Shown: positions 40,655-49,685, counted from the stretch's first letter. The stretch: DNA of 64,000 nt from Planotetraspora phitsanulokensis (GCF_016863295.1 NZ_BOOP01000041.1:1-64000); one strand, 5' to 3'. The notes: generated from the letters alone by a model not told the origin. Numbers and translations: made by a program.

Positions 40655-41257
40655 TCAGGCGCCGGCCGGCGGCTCGATGACGGCGAGAGCCGCGTCGAGC
40701 GGCACCTTCAGGAACTCGATGTTCCCGGTGGCCTGCATCATGACCACGCCGCCCTGGATCGACGCCAGGATCGAGGACGCGACCTTGTCCGCCTCCAGGG
40801 ACGGATCGGCGAGACCGGCCGCCTGCGCGCGGCGGACTCCGTCGGCGATCCGGGTGTGCCACGTATCGAGCAGGTCCGCGACGATGACGCGGATGCCCGG
40901 GTCGGCCGGTCCGAGCTGGGTGGTCAGCGCGCTCAGCGGGCAGTGCACGCCCTGCTCCTGGTATTTCGCGACCACCGCGTCGCGCCACGCCTGCCAGCTG
41001 CCCGCGGGCCCGAGCCCGTCGAGGAAGGGCTGCTGGTCGCTCAGGACCTCACCGGCCTCGTGCGCGGCGACCGCCCGGAGCAGCTCGGCGCGCCCGTCGG
41101 GGAAGTAGTGGAACAGCTGGCTCTTGCTGGTCGCCGTCGCCGCGCGGATGTCGTCGAGGCCGACCTGGTCGGCTCCCCTCGCGCGGACCAGGTCCGCCGT
41201 GCCGGCGACGATCCGTTGCCGGGTCGCGGCGCCCTTGGCGGTGAGAGCACGGGTCAT
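40655..41257 (-). CDS. TetR-family repressor
   Basis: A 200-aa regulator. The HTH (~10-55) has TRQRIVAGTADLVRARGADQ and ATSKSQLFHYFPDGRAELL; the C-terminal domain (~80-190) has HCPLSALTTQL and LADPSLEADKVASSILASIQ. A Cys in GVHCPLS is conserved in some members. An 18-bp palindrome lies 18 bases before its start, which suggests autorepression. Target genes are not clear; no transporter is next to it. Confidence 0.9.
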   Translation of the reverse strand: MTRALTAKGAATRQRIVAGTADLVRARGADQVGLDDIRAATATSKSQLFHYFPDGRAELLRAVAAHEAGEVLSDQQPFLDGLGPAGSWQAWRDAVVAKYQEQGVHCPLSALTTQLGPADPGIRVIVADLLDTWHTRIADGVRRAQAAGLADPSLEADKVASSILASIQGGVVMMQATGNIEFLKVPLDAALAVIEPPAGA

Positions 41258-41275
41258 GCACAGGAGGATACAAGG

Positions 41276-41293
41276 CTGGACTCCACAGTCCAG
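41276..41293. promoter_or_regulatory. Likely TetR operator
   Basis: CTGGACT-CCAC-AGTCCAG is a perfect 7-bp-arm palindrome immediately upstream of the TetR gene. Confidence 0.65.
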
Positions 41294-41378
41294 TCCGATG
41301 CGGGATCTTCGGGGGGAGGGGCGGCCGGGCCGGTCCGCCGACGAGCGCGCGGCCTCAGGTGTGGCCCCGGGTGTGGTC

Positions 41379-41723
41379 TCAGCGGTGGGCGAGGGACTCG
41401 ATCGACGCGTCGTCGACCCGGAACGCCTCGCGGAGCCGGGTGGCGTCGAGGACCACGCCCAGTGTGCCGTGCACGCCGGTGAGCTCGAGCGTTCCGCCTG
41501 ACCGCACGGCGTCGTCGAGGCCGTCGATCAGGACCTCCAGGCCGGACGAGTCGCAGAACCACAGGGCCGAGGCGTCCACCACGAGCCTGACGCGTCCCTC
41601 GGACACGAGCCGCCTGAGTGCGCCGCGCAACAGTCCTCCGGTCGCGATGTCGAGTTCGCCGGCTACGGCGACCACGGTGACGGCCGGATGATCGTTGACG
41701 GTGATGTCGAGCTGAGCAGTCAT
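41379..41723 (-). CDS. STAS-domain anti-anti-sigma factor
   Basis: A 114-aa STAS protein: LDITVNDHPAVTVVAVAGEL, then LVVDASALWFCDSSGLEVLI. The Ser in CDSSGL is the usual phosphorylation site that frees or binds an anti-sigma kinase. It probably adjusts a stress sigma factor such as SigB/SigF. No kinase or sigma gene is adjacent. Confidence 0.88.
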   Translation of the reverse strand: MTAQLDITVNDHPAVTVVAVAGELDIATGGLLRGALRRLVSEGRVRLVVDASALWFCDSSGLEVLIDGLDDAVRSGGTLELTGVHGTLGVVLDATRLREAFRVDDASIESLAHR

Positions 41724-42062
41724 ATGCGCGCCTTCGGTCGGATCGGGGCGTGCTGTCCGAAATGACGCTATCCGTTTGACCGTCTACGGTAAGTAACGTC
41801 CGTGCTCGGTTCGAGCCGTGGAAGGCGCACAGCGCAACCTCCCGGGCATCCGCCGGTCAACCGGGTAAAGCCGGGAACCCCGAGCCCGGAGTCGTGAGCG
41901 GCGTCGCGCGCGGGCTGACAGGGGTCGCGGGAAGGCCCGGCCGCCCCCGCCCCACCGCTGCCCTTACCGGCCGCCCGGTATAAACCGATCTTTGGCGGTA
42001 AGAGAGACTCTTATCTGTAACGGACGCTATGCCGGAAAAGGCATCAAGGACAGGGAACAGCC
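41724..42062. promoter_or_regulatory. Intergenic region upstream of the stress protein gene
   Basis: 339 bases without a gene. It contains GTTTGACC (41774-41781) and an AT-rich tail with TAAGAG-AGA-CTCTTA (41999-42013), a perfect 6-bp-arm inverted repeat about 50 bases before the universal stress protein gene. It is likely to hold a stress-responsive promoter. I could not recognise a riboswitch. Confidence 0.4.
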
Positions 42063-42476
42063 ATGTACAAGCGCATCCTCGCGGCGGTCGACAACTCCCC
42101 GCGCTCGGACCGGGTCCTGGAGACGGTCGAGAACCTCGCCAAGCTCACCGGTGCGGCCGTCGACGTGGTTCACGTCGGCGCCTCGCAGGTGGTGTACGAC
42201 ACGGTCGTCCAGGTCGAGGATGAACAGGAGGCCCAGGCGGTCGTCGACAACGCCTTGGCGAAGTTGAAGGAGGCGGGGGTCACGGCCCGGGGTGAACTGC
42301 TGACGGGGCTTCGCGGCGACATCTCCAGCATCATCGTCGAGCGGGCGCACGAGTTCGGCAGCGACCTGATCGTCCTCGGCCCCGCCCACCACACGCAGCT
42401 GGGCGTGCTGGTCGGCGAGAGCGTGAGCGAGAAGGTCGCGCTGCACACCCCCACGTCGGTCCTGCTGGCCGTCTGA
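42063..42476 (+). CDS. Universal stress protein (UspA family)
   Basis: A 137-aa single-domain Usp: MYKRILAAVDNSPRSDRVLE, then DVVHVGASQVVYD and the nucleotide-binding block LIVLGPAHHTQLGVLVGESV with G-x2-G-x9-G(S) partly kept (GPAHHTQLG), ending VLLAV. ATP binding looks possible but the loop is not canonical. It is alone, downstream of a likely stress promoter. Confidence 0.88.
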   Translation: MYKRILAAVDNSPRSDRVLETVENLAKLTGAAVDVVHVGASQVVYDTVVQVEDEQEAQAVVDNALAKLKEAGVTARGELLTGLRGDISSIIVERAHEFGSDLIVLGPAHHTQLGVLVGESVSEKVALHTPTSVLLAV

Positions 42477-42688
42477 TGCCTGGTCAGGTGTGTCGTCGGG
42501 CGGATCACCGCAGGCGGTCGCCCGACGGTCACCTGGCCTGAACCCGGGTCGCTCGTACAGGGAACCCGTCCGGTGCAAATACCCAAAAATCTGGCTTCTT
42601 CGGGAAAGTCCATGCACGCCGGGAGTGATCCCTTATAGCGTCGGCAGGTCGAGTTACCCGGGGATCACCAGAGATCAGGTGAAGCGGC

Positions 42689-43960
42689 GTGGCGCGTTCA
42701 TGGGCGGAGCTGCCGACAGGCCGCGTCATCTGCCTGGCGGGAGCCGGCCGCGAAGCCCTCGCGCTGTCGCTGGAATCGCTGCCCGCTGGTGCCCCCGCCG
42801 TCCTCACCTACGCCGCGAGTGCGGCGCCCACCGCCTCCGCCATGGTCGAGTCGGTGTTGTCGGAGCTCGAAACGGCCGCCGTCGCTCTCTATCCGGCCTG
42901 GCTGCCGGACGCCGAGGGCATCGAACCCGGGGGAGCCGGAGTCGGCGCGGTCCGGGCGCTCGCCCTGCGGATGGCCTCGGGCACGCATCACTTCGGCCCT
43001 TTCGTGGCCGACCTCGCTCAGGCGTCCCTGACCGGACAGGCGCCAGGGCCCACGCGGTTTCCCGCCGAGGTGCGGGCAGCCGGTCTCGCGCGCGTGCTCG
43101 CCGCGGCGTTCGGCCGCCGGCAGGTCGCGTTGCTGGTCGACGTCCCCGAGGGCCTTTCGGCCCGGGACGAGGACGTGCTGGTCGCGGGATGCGAGTGGCT
43201 GGCCCATCGCTCCGGTATGGGCGTGTGGCTCACCGGCGCGCGCGTCGTCCGCGCCGACCGCCTGGAGACCGTGGCCGTGCGGCTCCCGGAGGACGTCGCC
43301 GCCATAGCCCGCGACGTGCCGGAGACCTCCGTACACGCGGCCGTTACCGCTCACACGCCCGCCGGCTCCCTCCCGCCGGTTACCGCTCACGCGCCCGCGG
43401 GCTCCCTCCCGCCGGTTACCGCTGACGCGCCTGCGGACTCCCTCCCGCCGGTTCCCGCTGACGCGCCCGCGGGCTCTCTCCGGCCGATACCCGCCCGGAC
43501 CGAGACGTCCGTACGGAAGGGTCCCGATGGTCGCGGGCACGGCGCCTCCGAACCCCGCACGGGCGAGCCCGCCATCGGCTACCCGGCCGTGACGGGGCGC
43601 CCGCACCCGGCGAGCGCCGCCGAACAGGCGCTGGAGAGGGCACTGGCCTCCAGCCAATGGGCCGCCGGGCGGGCCTGGAACCAGACCCACCGGTCCCACG
43701 CCCTCGCCCGCACCTTCCGGCTCGACCTCCTCTGGCGTGAGGAGCGGTGCGTGGTCGAGGTCGACGGCCCGGAACATCGCGAGGCGGTCCGCTTCGAAGC
43801 CGACCGGCGGCGCGACGTGCAACTCCAGCTCGACGGCTTCGCCGTGCTGCGCTTCACGAATGACCAGATCGCCTCCGATCTCGCCGCTGTCGTCCGCCAG
43901 CTGGAGCGGTTCGTCACGAGCCGCCGCACTGGAACGTTCGAAGGGTCACACCATGGCTGA
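42689..43960 (+). CDS. DUF559 nuclease protein, first gene of the HerA trio
   Basis: A 423-aa protein. Residues ~1-220 are an unrecognised domain (RVICLAGAGREALALSLESL) with no P-loop. Residues ~218-270 are four 12-residue VTAHAPAGSLPP-type repeats and a Pro-rich linker. The C-terminal DUF559 domain (~310-410) has RLDLLWREERCVVEVDGPEH and DRRRDVQLQLDGFAVLRFT: the D and E-x-D of a Vsr/PD-(D/E)xK-like nuclease with the following His are intact. The GTG start has AGGTGAAG upstream. It overlaps the next gene by eight bases, so the three proteins are co-produced. Confidence 0.75.
   Translation: MARSWAELPTGRVICLAGAGREALALSLESLPAGAPAVLTYAASAAPTASAMVESVLSELETAAVALYPAWLPDAEGIEPGGAGVGAVRALALRMASGTHHFGPFVADLAQASLTGQAPGPTRFPAEVRAAGLARVLAAAFGRRQVALLVDVPEGLSARDEDVLVAGCEWLAHRSGMGVWLTGARVVRADRLETVAVRLPEDVAAIARDVPETSVHAAVTAHTPAGSLPPVTAHAPAGSLPPVTADAPADSLPPVPADAPAGSLRPIPARTETSVRKGPDGRGHGASEPRTGEPAIGYPAVTGRPHPASAAEQALERALASSQWAAGRAWNQTHRSHALARTFRLDLLWREERCVVEVDGPEHREAVRFEADRRRDVQLQLDGFAVLRFTNDQIASDLAAVVRQLERFVTSRRTGTFEGSHHG
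43343..43486 (+). repeat. Four-copy 36-bp coding repeat
   Basis: Four 36-bp units encode VTAHTPAGSLPP and variants, a linker before the nuclease domain. Exact unit length means copy number can change without a frameshift. Confidence 0.85.
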
Positions 43961-44561
43961 CATAAACCTGTCCCTGCCCCAGATCGCCGCCCTCGTCGTG
44001 CTCATGGTGGAGGCGGGTGAGATCTCCAACACCGACATGAAGGCGCGCCACGGCATCACGCTCGACGGCGCCGACCGCCGGAAGTTGAACGAGCTGAAAC
44101 TCGTCGACAGCTGGAAGCAGGGGCGCCCGTACGTCCACGTGCTGACCGACGCGGGCTGGGCACGGGTGGCGGAGGAGTTCCGCGCCGGCACAGTCAAGGT
44201 CACCGGGTCGCCTTGGACGACGGCCCGGGCGCTGATGAGCGGCGTCCAGGGCTTCATGGAGCGGACCGATCGCAGGCTCGCCGACGTCTTCGGGCCCGCG
44301 TCCGACGTCGAGGCCCTCATCCGGGAGGCCTACGCGGAGCTGGCCAGGGAGCCGGGAGGCTGGGTGAGCCTCACGGAACTCCGCGTGCTCCTGCGCGACG
44401 CCGCGAGGACGAAGGTGGACGAGACGCTCAGGCGGATGGCCGCCATGCCCGACGTGAACGTCGTCCCGGAGTCGAACCAGAAGGCCCTCACCCGGCGCGA
44501 CCGGGAAGCCGCGCTGGTCATCGGCGACCAGGACAAGCACCTCATCTCGATCGGAGCATGA
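43953..44561 (+). CDS. Winged-helix-like protein between nuclease and HerA genes
   Basis: A 202-aa protein. The N-terminal half (~8-75) is helix-rich with a winged-helix look: LSLPQIAALVVLMVEAGEIS, NTDMKARHGI and LVDSWKQGRPYVHVLTDAGW. The second part (~100-200) has a second possible HTH, GGWVSLTELRVLLRDAARTK and VDETLRRMAAM. I do not recognise a named family. Its 8-nt overlap with the DUF559 gene and 4-nt overlap with the ATPase gene indicate a stable complex. It may be the DNA-recognising or adaptor part. Confidence 0.65.
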   Translation: MADINLSLPQIAALVVLMVEAGEISNTDMKARHGITLDGADRRKLNELKLVDSWKQGRPYVHVLTDAGWARVAEEFRAGTVKVTGSPWTTARALMSGVQGFMERTDRRLADVFGPASDVEALIREAYAELAREPGGWVSLTELRVLLRDAARTKVDETLRRMAAMPDVNVVPESNQKALTRRDREAALVIGDQDKHLISIGA

Positions 44562-47500
44562 TGACGGTCGACGCGAACACCGCGCTCTCCGCGCTCACGT
44601 TCAACTGGGCCTCCGGCCCCGAAGACGTCTGGAGCCCGTCGCTCTTCCACGTCGAGGCGTTGAACCGGCCGACCGCGCAGGCGGTCCTCGACGGTGTGGG
44701 CGAGGCCGCCCGGAGCGCGGGAACGAGCCCGATCGGGCTGGTCATCGAGGGTCAGCGCGGTGTGGGCAAGACGCACCTGCTCGGCTGGATCCGGGAGAAG
44801 GTCCAGGAAGAGGGTGGCTACTTCTTCCTCGTCGGGCTCTTGGACGCCGGCACGTTCTGGGTCAACGTCGTGAACTCGATGATGGACAACCTGTCGCGCG
44901 AGCTGGACGGCGAGAGCCAGCTCAAGGCGTTCCTGCGCCGCATCTCCTCGCAGGTGGGCGTGTCCAGGATGGTGCGGCGCGCGGTGATCGGCGACACTCC
45001 GGTGACCGCGGAGGCTCTCGACGTCTTCATCGAGGCGCTGCGCGGCTACGACGGGCACATCGGCAGGGAGAGCCAGGACGTCGCGAGAGCACTCGTGCTC
45101 CGCGCCTCCAAGGATCCGCACAATCAGGACGTCGCGGATGCGCTGCTCTATTCGCAGCCGGAAGAGGAACCGGGGGATCGTGCGCCCTGGGGCATACGGC
45201 GAGGATGGCGGTCTCCGCAGGAGATCGTCAGGGACGTGTCCCGCCTGCTCGCGCTCACCGGTCCCTCCGTCATGGCGATCGATCAGATCGACGCATTCAT
45301 CTCAACAGCGGCGACCCGGACGCTGGACCGTACGGGCGACTGGCGCGAGGCGCTGGTGATGGACCAGTTCGCGGGCGGCCTCATGGCGCTGCGCGAGGTC
45401 ACCAGACGCACGCTCACCGTCCTCTCATGCATTCCTGCGACGTGGGCGCTCATCAAGACGAACGCCACCGACACGGTGCAGGACCGGTTCCGCAAGCCCG
45501 TTCAGCTCAAGGCCGTCCCCGATGCCGAGACCGGCCGCGCCCTGGTCGAACGACGGCTCGGGGCGCACTACCGCTCCGTGGGCTTCCGGCCGCCCCATCC
45601 GTCCTGGCCGGTCAGGCCGAGCGCCTTCGACTCCGTGCCCGGGCTCACTCCGCGGCAGATCCTGATGAGGATCGACGCGCACATCCGGTCCTGCCGGGCC
45701 GCAGGCGAGATCACGGAGCTGGCGGGCTTCGACGGCGCCGGCGCGATGGCCCCCGAGCACGTTCCCACGCCCCACTTCGTCGTGCCCGAGGCGGATCTCG
45801 GCGCGCTGGACGCCCGGTACACCGAGCTGAGGAGCGCGGCACAGGTCGCGGCGGAGGCCGCGGCGGCGCTCGATCCCGCGACGGAGGACACGACGATGCC
45901 GGCGCTCCTGTCCGCGGGGCTCGCCGCGTGGATCGCCGAGCGGGGCGAGAGCGGGCGGACGTTCAGCCAGGACGCCCCACCCAGCGCGAAGCCGCCCCTC
46001 CATGCGCGTCTGCGGCGGTCCCTCGACGAGGCCACGGAAGACGAGGAGCACTGGAGCTTCCGCGCGATAGCGGCGGCTCACGCCAACGCCGCCCTCACCC
46101 GGCTGCGCAACGCGTCGGTCGCGGCGGCGCTGGACTCCGCCCTGGGCAAACGCAGGTTGTTCCTGCTGCGCAACACCGAGTGGTCGGGCGGCGCCAAGAC
46201 GCGGGAGGCGGTCGCGGCCTTCGAGCGGGCGGGCGGCAGGACCCTGCGGGTCGAGGAGGAGGACCTGAAGATCCTCGCGGCGCTCCGGGCCCTGCTGAAG
46301 GAGAATTCGCCCACCCTGCAGGCGTGGCTCGCCGCCAGACGGCCGACCGGCGAGATCAAGCTGCTCGGCGACGCGCTCGGCGACGTGTGGACCGTTCCGT
46401 ACGGCACGCCCGCCGAGGAAGGGGATACCGCGGCGCCGGTGGCCGCCACGGGCGGTGATGTGGGCGCCCCGGCCGTGGATCTCCCGACGGACGCGGCGGC
46501 GGCGACCCGGGGTGAGAAGGCGTCGGCCGTGCCGGCCCTCACGGGAAGCGCGGACGCCCCGTCGATCGTGATCGGGACGACCGCCGACCGGGTTCCCGTC
46601 CGAGTCGGCCTGGAGGCGCTGCGGAAACACACGTCGATCTTCGCCGGCTCGGGTTCGGGGAAGACCGTGCTGATCCGCCGGCTGATCGAGGAGTGCGCGC
46701 TTGAGGGGGTGTCGGCCATCGTGCTCGACCCCAACAACGACCTCGCACGCCTCGGCGACCGCTGGCCGGAGCGGCCCGGGCAATGGGGGGACGGCGACGC
46801 GGACAAGGCCGAGCGCTACCTCGCGGGCACCGACGTCACGGTCTGGACGCCCGGCCGGGTCGGCGGGCGCCCCCTGGCCTTCCAGCCGCTTCCGGATTTC
46901 AGCGGCGTGCTGGACGACGCGGACGAGTTCCGAGAGGCCGTCGACGCGGCCGTCTCGTCGCTGGTGCCCCGGGCGAAGCTCGAAGGCAACACGCAGAAGG
47001 CCCACCGCGGCCGGGCGGTCCTGAAGGAGGCGGTCGAGTACTACGGGCGGCACGGGACCGCCGGCCTGCACGGTCTGATCGCGCTGCTGTCCGAGCTTTC
47101 CGAAGGGGTGAGCACGCTCGCCGGCGCCGACAAGATCGCGGCGGAGATCGCACAGAACCTCACGGCGACGATGGTCAGCGACCCGCTGTTCGGCGGCGAG
47201 GGCGCGGCGGCCGACCCCGGGGTGCTGCTGACCCCGCCGCCCGGCAAGAGGGCCCGCATCTCAGTGATCAGCTTCGTCGGCCTGCCGTCCGACGAGCAGC
47301 GGCAGAGTTTCGTCAACCTGCTGCAGCTCGCGCTGTTCTCGTGGATCAGAAGGAACCCGGCCGGCGACCGGCCGCTGGGCGGCCTGTTCGTCATGGACGA
47401 GGCGCAGACGTTCGCGCCGTCCGGGGCGATGACCGCGTGCACGCACAGCACGCTGGCGCTCGCCTCCCAGGCCCGCAAGTACGGCCTCGGCCTCGTCTTC

Positions 47501-47782
47501 GCGACGCAGGCCCCGAAAGGGCTGCACAACCGCATCCCCGGGAACTCCGCCACCCAGTTCTTCGGACTGCTCAACAGCCCCGCCCAGATCGAGGCGGCCA
47601 AGGAGGTGGCGAGGTCCAAGAACAGCGCCATCGGGGACGTCGGGCACCTCGGCCCCGGCGAGTTCTACGCCGGCGTCGAGGGGACGGCGTTCGCCAGGAT
47701 CCAGGCCCCCATGTGCCTGAGCCACCATCCGAGAAGCCCGCTGACGACGGAGGAGGTCATCCAGAGGGCTAGAAAACTGTAG
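44558..47782 (+). CDS. Fused AAA-type and HerA/FtsK-type ATPase
   Basis: A 1,074-aa protein with two P-loops. The first (~67-75, GQRGVGKTHLLG) belongs to an ORC/STAND-like AAA domain with a Walker B-like MAIDQIDAFIS (~240) and sensor-like LSCIPATWALI. The second (~697-704, GSGSGKTVLIRR) is HerA/FtsK-type, with Walker B LFVMDEAQTF (~945) and the HerA arm VFATQAPKGLHNRIP (~980). Between lie helices and a ~140-residue region with KKLFLLRN-type beta-alpha units. HerA enzymes translocate DNA with nucleases, so with the DUF559 protein it likely forms a DNA-processing machine. Start ATG 44558 overlaps the previous stop; ATG 44561 follows in frame. Confidence 0.82.
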   Translation: MMTVDANTALSALTFNWASGPEDVWSPSLFHVEALNRPTAQAVLDGVGEAARSAGTSPIGLVIEGQRGVGKTHLLGWIREKVQEEGGYFFLVGLLDAGTFWVNVVNSMMDNLSRELDGESQLKAFLRRISSQVGVSRMVRRAVIGDTPVTAEALDVFIEALRGYDGHIGRESQDVARALVLRASKDPHNQDVADALLYSQPEEEPGDRAPWGIRRGWRSPQEIVRDVSRLLALTGPSVMAIDQIDAFISTAATRTLDRTGDWREALVMDQFAGGLMALREVTRRTLTVLSCIPATWALIKTNATDTVQDRFRKPVQLKAVPDAETGRALVERRLGAHYRSVGFRPPHPSWPVRPSAFDSVPGLTPRQILMRIDAHIRSCRAAGEITELAGFDGAGAMAPEHVPTPHFVVPEADLGALDARYTELRSAAQVAAEAAAALDPATEDTTMPALLSAGLAAWIAERGESGRTFSQDAPPSAKPPLHARLRRSLDEATEDEEHWSFRAIAAAHANAALTRLRNASVAAALDSALGKRRLFLLRNTEWSGGAKTREAVAAFERAGGRTLRVEEEDLKILAALRALLKENSPTLQAWLAARRPTGEIKLLGDALGDVWTVPYGTPAEEGDTAAPVAATGGDVGAPAVDLPTDAAAATRGEKASAVPALTGSADAPSIVIGTTADRVPVRVGLEALRKHTSIFAGSGSGKTVLIRRLIEECALEGVSAIVLDPNNDLARLGDRWPERPGQWGDGDADKAERYLAGTDVTVWTPGRVGGRPLAFQPLPDFSGVLDDADEFREAVDAAVSSLVPRAKLEGNTQKAHRGRAVLKEAVEYYGRHGTAGLHGLIALLSELSEGVSTLAGADKIAAEIAQNLTATMVSDPLFGGEGAAADPGVLLTPPPGKRARISVISFVGLPSDEQRQSFVNLLQLALFSWIRRNPAGDRPLGGLFVMDEAQTFAPSGAMTACTHSTLALASQARKYGLGLVFATQAPKGLHNRIPGNSATQFFGLLNSPAQIEAAKEVARSKNSAIGDVGHLGPGEFYAGVEGTAFARIQAPMCLSHHPRSPLTTEEVIQRARKL

Positions 47783-47856
47783 ATTCACGCAAAGCCACCT
47801 GAACGCCAACACAGGTACGGTAGTCGGAAAGCTCCCGTATCGAGAAAAGGCGGTAG

Positions 47857-48345
47857 GTGCAGGTGGAGGTCGAGCAGACGGCGTTGCCGGGAATCGGGCT
47901 GCGGCACGAGTTCACGACACGGTCGGGGCGCCGCATCGGCGTGGTCTCCCACCGAACCGGCCGCCGCGACCTGGTGATCTACGACCCCGACGATCCCGAC
48001 CGCGCCTGCGAGACCGTGAAACTCAACGACGAGGAGGCCGATGCGCTCGCCGAGCTGCTCGGCGCTCCGCGCATCGTCCAGCGCCTCAACGACCTGCATC
48101 GCGAGGTCGAGGGGCTGGTCAGCCTGCAGCTGCCGATCCTGCCTGACTCGCCGTACGCCGGCCGCGCGATGGGGGACGCCCGCGTCCGCACCAGGACCGG
48201 CGCGTCCATCGTGGCGATCGTCCGCTCAGGGCTGGTCGCCGCCAGCCCCGGGCCGGACTTCCTGCTGGCCGACGGTGACGTCGTCGTGGTGGTGGGCAGC
48301 CCCGAGAGCACCGCCGCCGTCGCCGACATCCTGTCCAACGGTTAG
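47857..48345 (+). CDS. KhtT-like regulatory subunit (RCK_C domain)
   Basis: A 162-aa soluble protein. The C-terminal RCK_C/TrkA-C domain (~80-160) has RVRTRTGASIVAIVRSGLVA and the closing GDVVVVVGSPESTAAVADIL. The N-terminal part (~1-70) resembles the KhtT N-domain (IGLRHEFTTRSGRRIGVVSH). KhtT gates the KhtU K+/H+ antiporter and binds c-di-AMP in relatives. The antiporter gene follows nine bases later. Confidence 0.85.
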   Translation: MQVEVEQTALPGIGLRHEFTTRSGRRIGVVSHRTGRRDLVIYDPDDPDRACETVKLNDEEADALAELLGAPRIVQRLNDLHREVEGLVSLQLPILPDSPYAGRAMGDARVRTRTGASIVAIVRSGLVAASPGPDFLLADGDVVVVVGSPESTAAVADILSNG

Positions 48346-48353
48346 GCCGGCTT

Positions 48354-49514
48354 GTGCACGAAACAGCAATACTGTTCCTGGAATTCGGCGCGGTGGTCCT
48401 CGGGCTCGGCATCCTCGGTGCGTTAGCCCTGCGTGTGGGAATCTCGCCCATCCCCCTCTATCTGATCGCCGGACTGGCGTTCGGCACCGGCGGCATCCTG
48501 CCGCTCGCGACCAGCGAGGAGTTCATCTCCGTCGGAGCCGAGCTCGGTGTCATCCTCCTCCTGCTGACCCTCGGCCTGGAGTACAACGCGGGCGAGCTCG
48601 TGACCAGCCTCAAGGGCAACGCCCGCGCGGGGCTCGTCGACGTCGTGCTCAACGCCGTGCCGGGCGCGGTGTTCGCGCTCCTGCTCGGCTGGGGGCCGGT
48701 CGCCGCTCTCGCGATGGCCGGCGTCACCTACGCCACGTCGTCGGGCATCACGGCGAAGGTCCTGTCGGACCTCGGCTGGATCGGCAACAGGGAGACCCCC
48801 GTGGTCCTGTCGTTGCTCGTCTTCGAGGACCTGACCATGGCGATCTACCTCCCGGTCCTGACGGCCGTGCTGGCCGGGCTCAGCTTCGTCAGTGGTGCGG
48901 TCACGGTGGCGATCGCGCTGGCGACGGTCAGCGTCGTGCTGGTGGTCGCCCTGCGCTTCGGGAGGTTCATCCAGGCGTTCGTCGAGAGCCCCAACTCCGA
49001 GGTGCTCCTGCTGAAGGTGGTCGGCCTCGCCCTGCTGGTCGCGGGAGTGGCGCAACAACTGCAGGTGTCCGCGGCGGTGGGCGCGTTCCTGGTCGGCATC
49101 GCCCTGTCGGGGAAGCTCGCGGAGGACGCGCAGGCGTTGCTCGCGCCGCTGCGCGACCTGTTCGCCGCGGTGTTCTTCGTGTTCTTCGGCCTGCAGACCG
49201 ACCCGGCCAAGATCGGGCCCGTTGTTTGGCTCGCGGCGCTGCTCGCGATCGTCAGCATGATCACCAAGCTGCTCTCCGGCGCGTACGCCGCCCGCAGGGC
49301 GGGCATCGCGAGAGCGGGATGGGCCCGTGCCGGCATCGCGCTGATCCCCAGGGGCGAGTTCAACATCGTGATCGCCGGGCTGGCCGTGGCGGCCGGCGCC
49401 CATCCCGATCTCGGGCCGGTCGCGGCCGCGTACGTGCTCATCCTGGCGGCGTTCGGCCCGCTCGCCGCGCGGCTGGTCCAGCCGTTCATCACCGCCATCG
49501 CCAAACGGGCCTGA
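48354..49514 (+). CDS. CPA2 cation:proton antiporter (KhtU-like)
   Basis: A 386-aa membrane protein with about twelve hydrophobic segments. It starts HETAILFLEFGAVVLGLGIL; LGVILLLLTLGLEYNAGELV, VVLSLLVFEDLTMAIYLPVL (with the essential Asp of the CPA2 family) and ALIPRGEFNIVIAGLAVA are diagnostic. It exports K+ in exchange for H+, the counterpart of the Kdp and KimA-like importers at the other end of the window. It overlaps nothing but follows KhtT by nine bases, so it is an operon. Confidence 0.88.
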   Translation: MHETAILFLEFGAVVLGLGILGALALRVGISPIPLYLIAGLAFGTGGILPLATSEEFISVGAELGVILLLLTLGLEYNAGELVTSLKGNARAGLVDVVLNAVPGAVFALLLGWGPVAALAMAGVTYATSSGITAKVLSDLGWIGNRETPVVLSLLVFEDLTMAIYLPVLTAVLAGLSFVSGAVTVAIALATVSVVLVVALRFGRFIQAFVESPNSEVLLLKVVGLALLVAGVAQQLQVSAAVGAFLVGIALSGKLAEDAQALLAPLRDLFAAVFFVFFGLQTDPAKIGPVVWLAALLAIVSMITKLLSGAYAARRAGIARAGWARAGIALIPRGEFNIVIAGLAVAAGAHPDLGPVAAAYVLILAAFGPLAARLVQPFITAIAKRA

Positions 49515-49553
49515 GGGAGATCGGGAGCGTGCTCCGGGGGTAGGTGCTTCGGC

Positions 49554-49685
49554 GTGGCGGACAGACTCGAGCCCTACCGAGGCAAGCGCGACCCCCGGCG
49601 CACGCGCGAGCCGATCCCCGAGACCGCGCCCGAGGCGGGCGGCGACGACACCTTCGTGATCCAGGAGCACCACGCGCGGTCGCAC
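49554..49685 (+). pseudogene. Truncated LigD-type 3'-phosphoesterase gene
   Basis: The first ~44 residues read MADRLEPYRGKRDPRRTREP and DDTFVIQEHHARS, a close match to the opening of stand-alone LigD phosphoesterase-domain proteins (end-joining DNA repair). The expected LHWDxRLE metal-site block is missing: after HHARS the sequence changes to phage-tail-like protein. The 3' end is not seen nearby, so the gene is destroyed. Confidence 0.7.

Noticed and set aside
41840-41910. GC hairpins that might be a riboswitch (c-di-AMP or cobalamin) upstream of the universal stress gene
   Set aside because: The conserved core sequences of those riboswitches are not present, and only generic GC stems were found.
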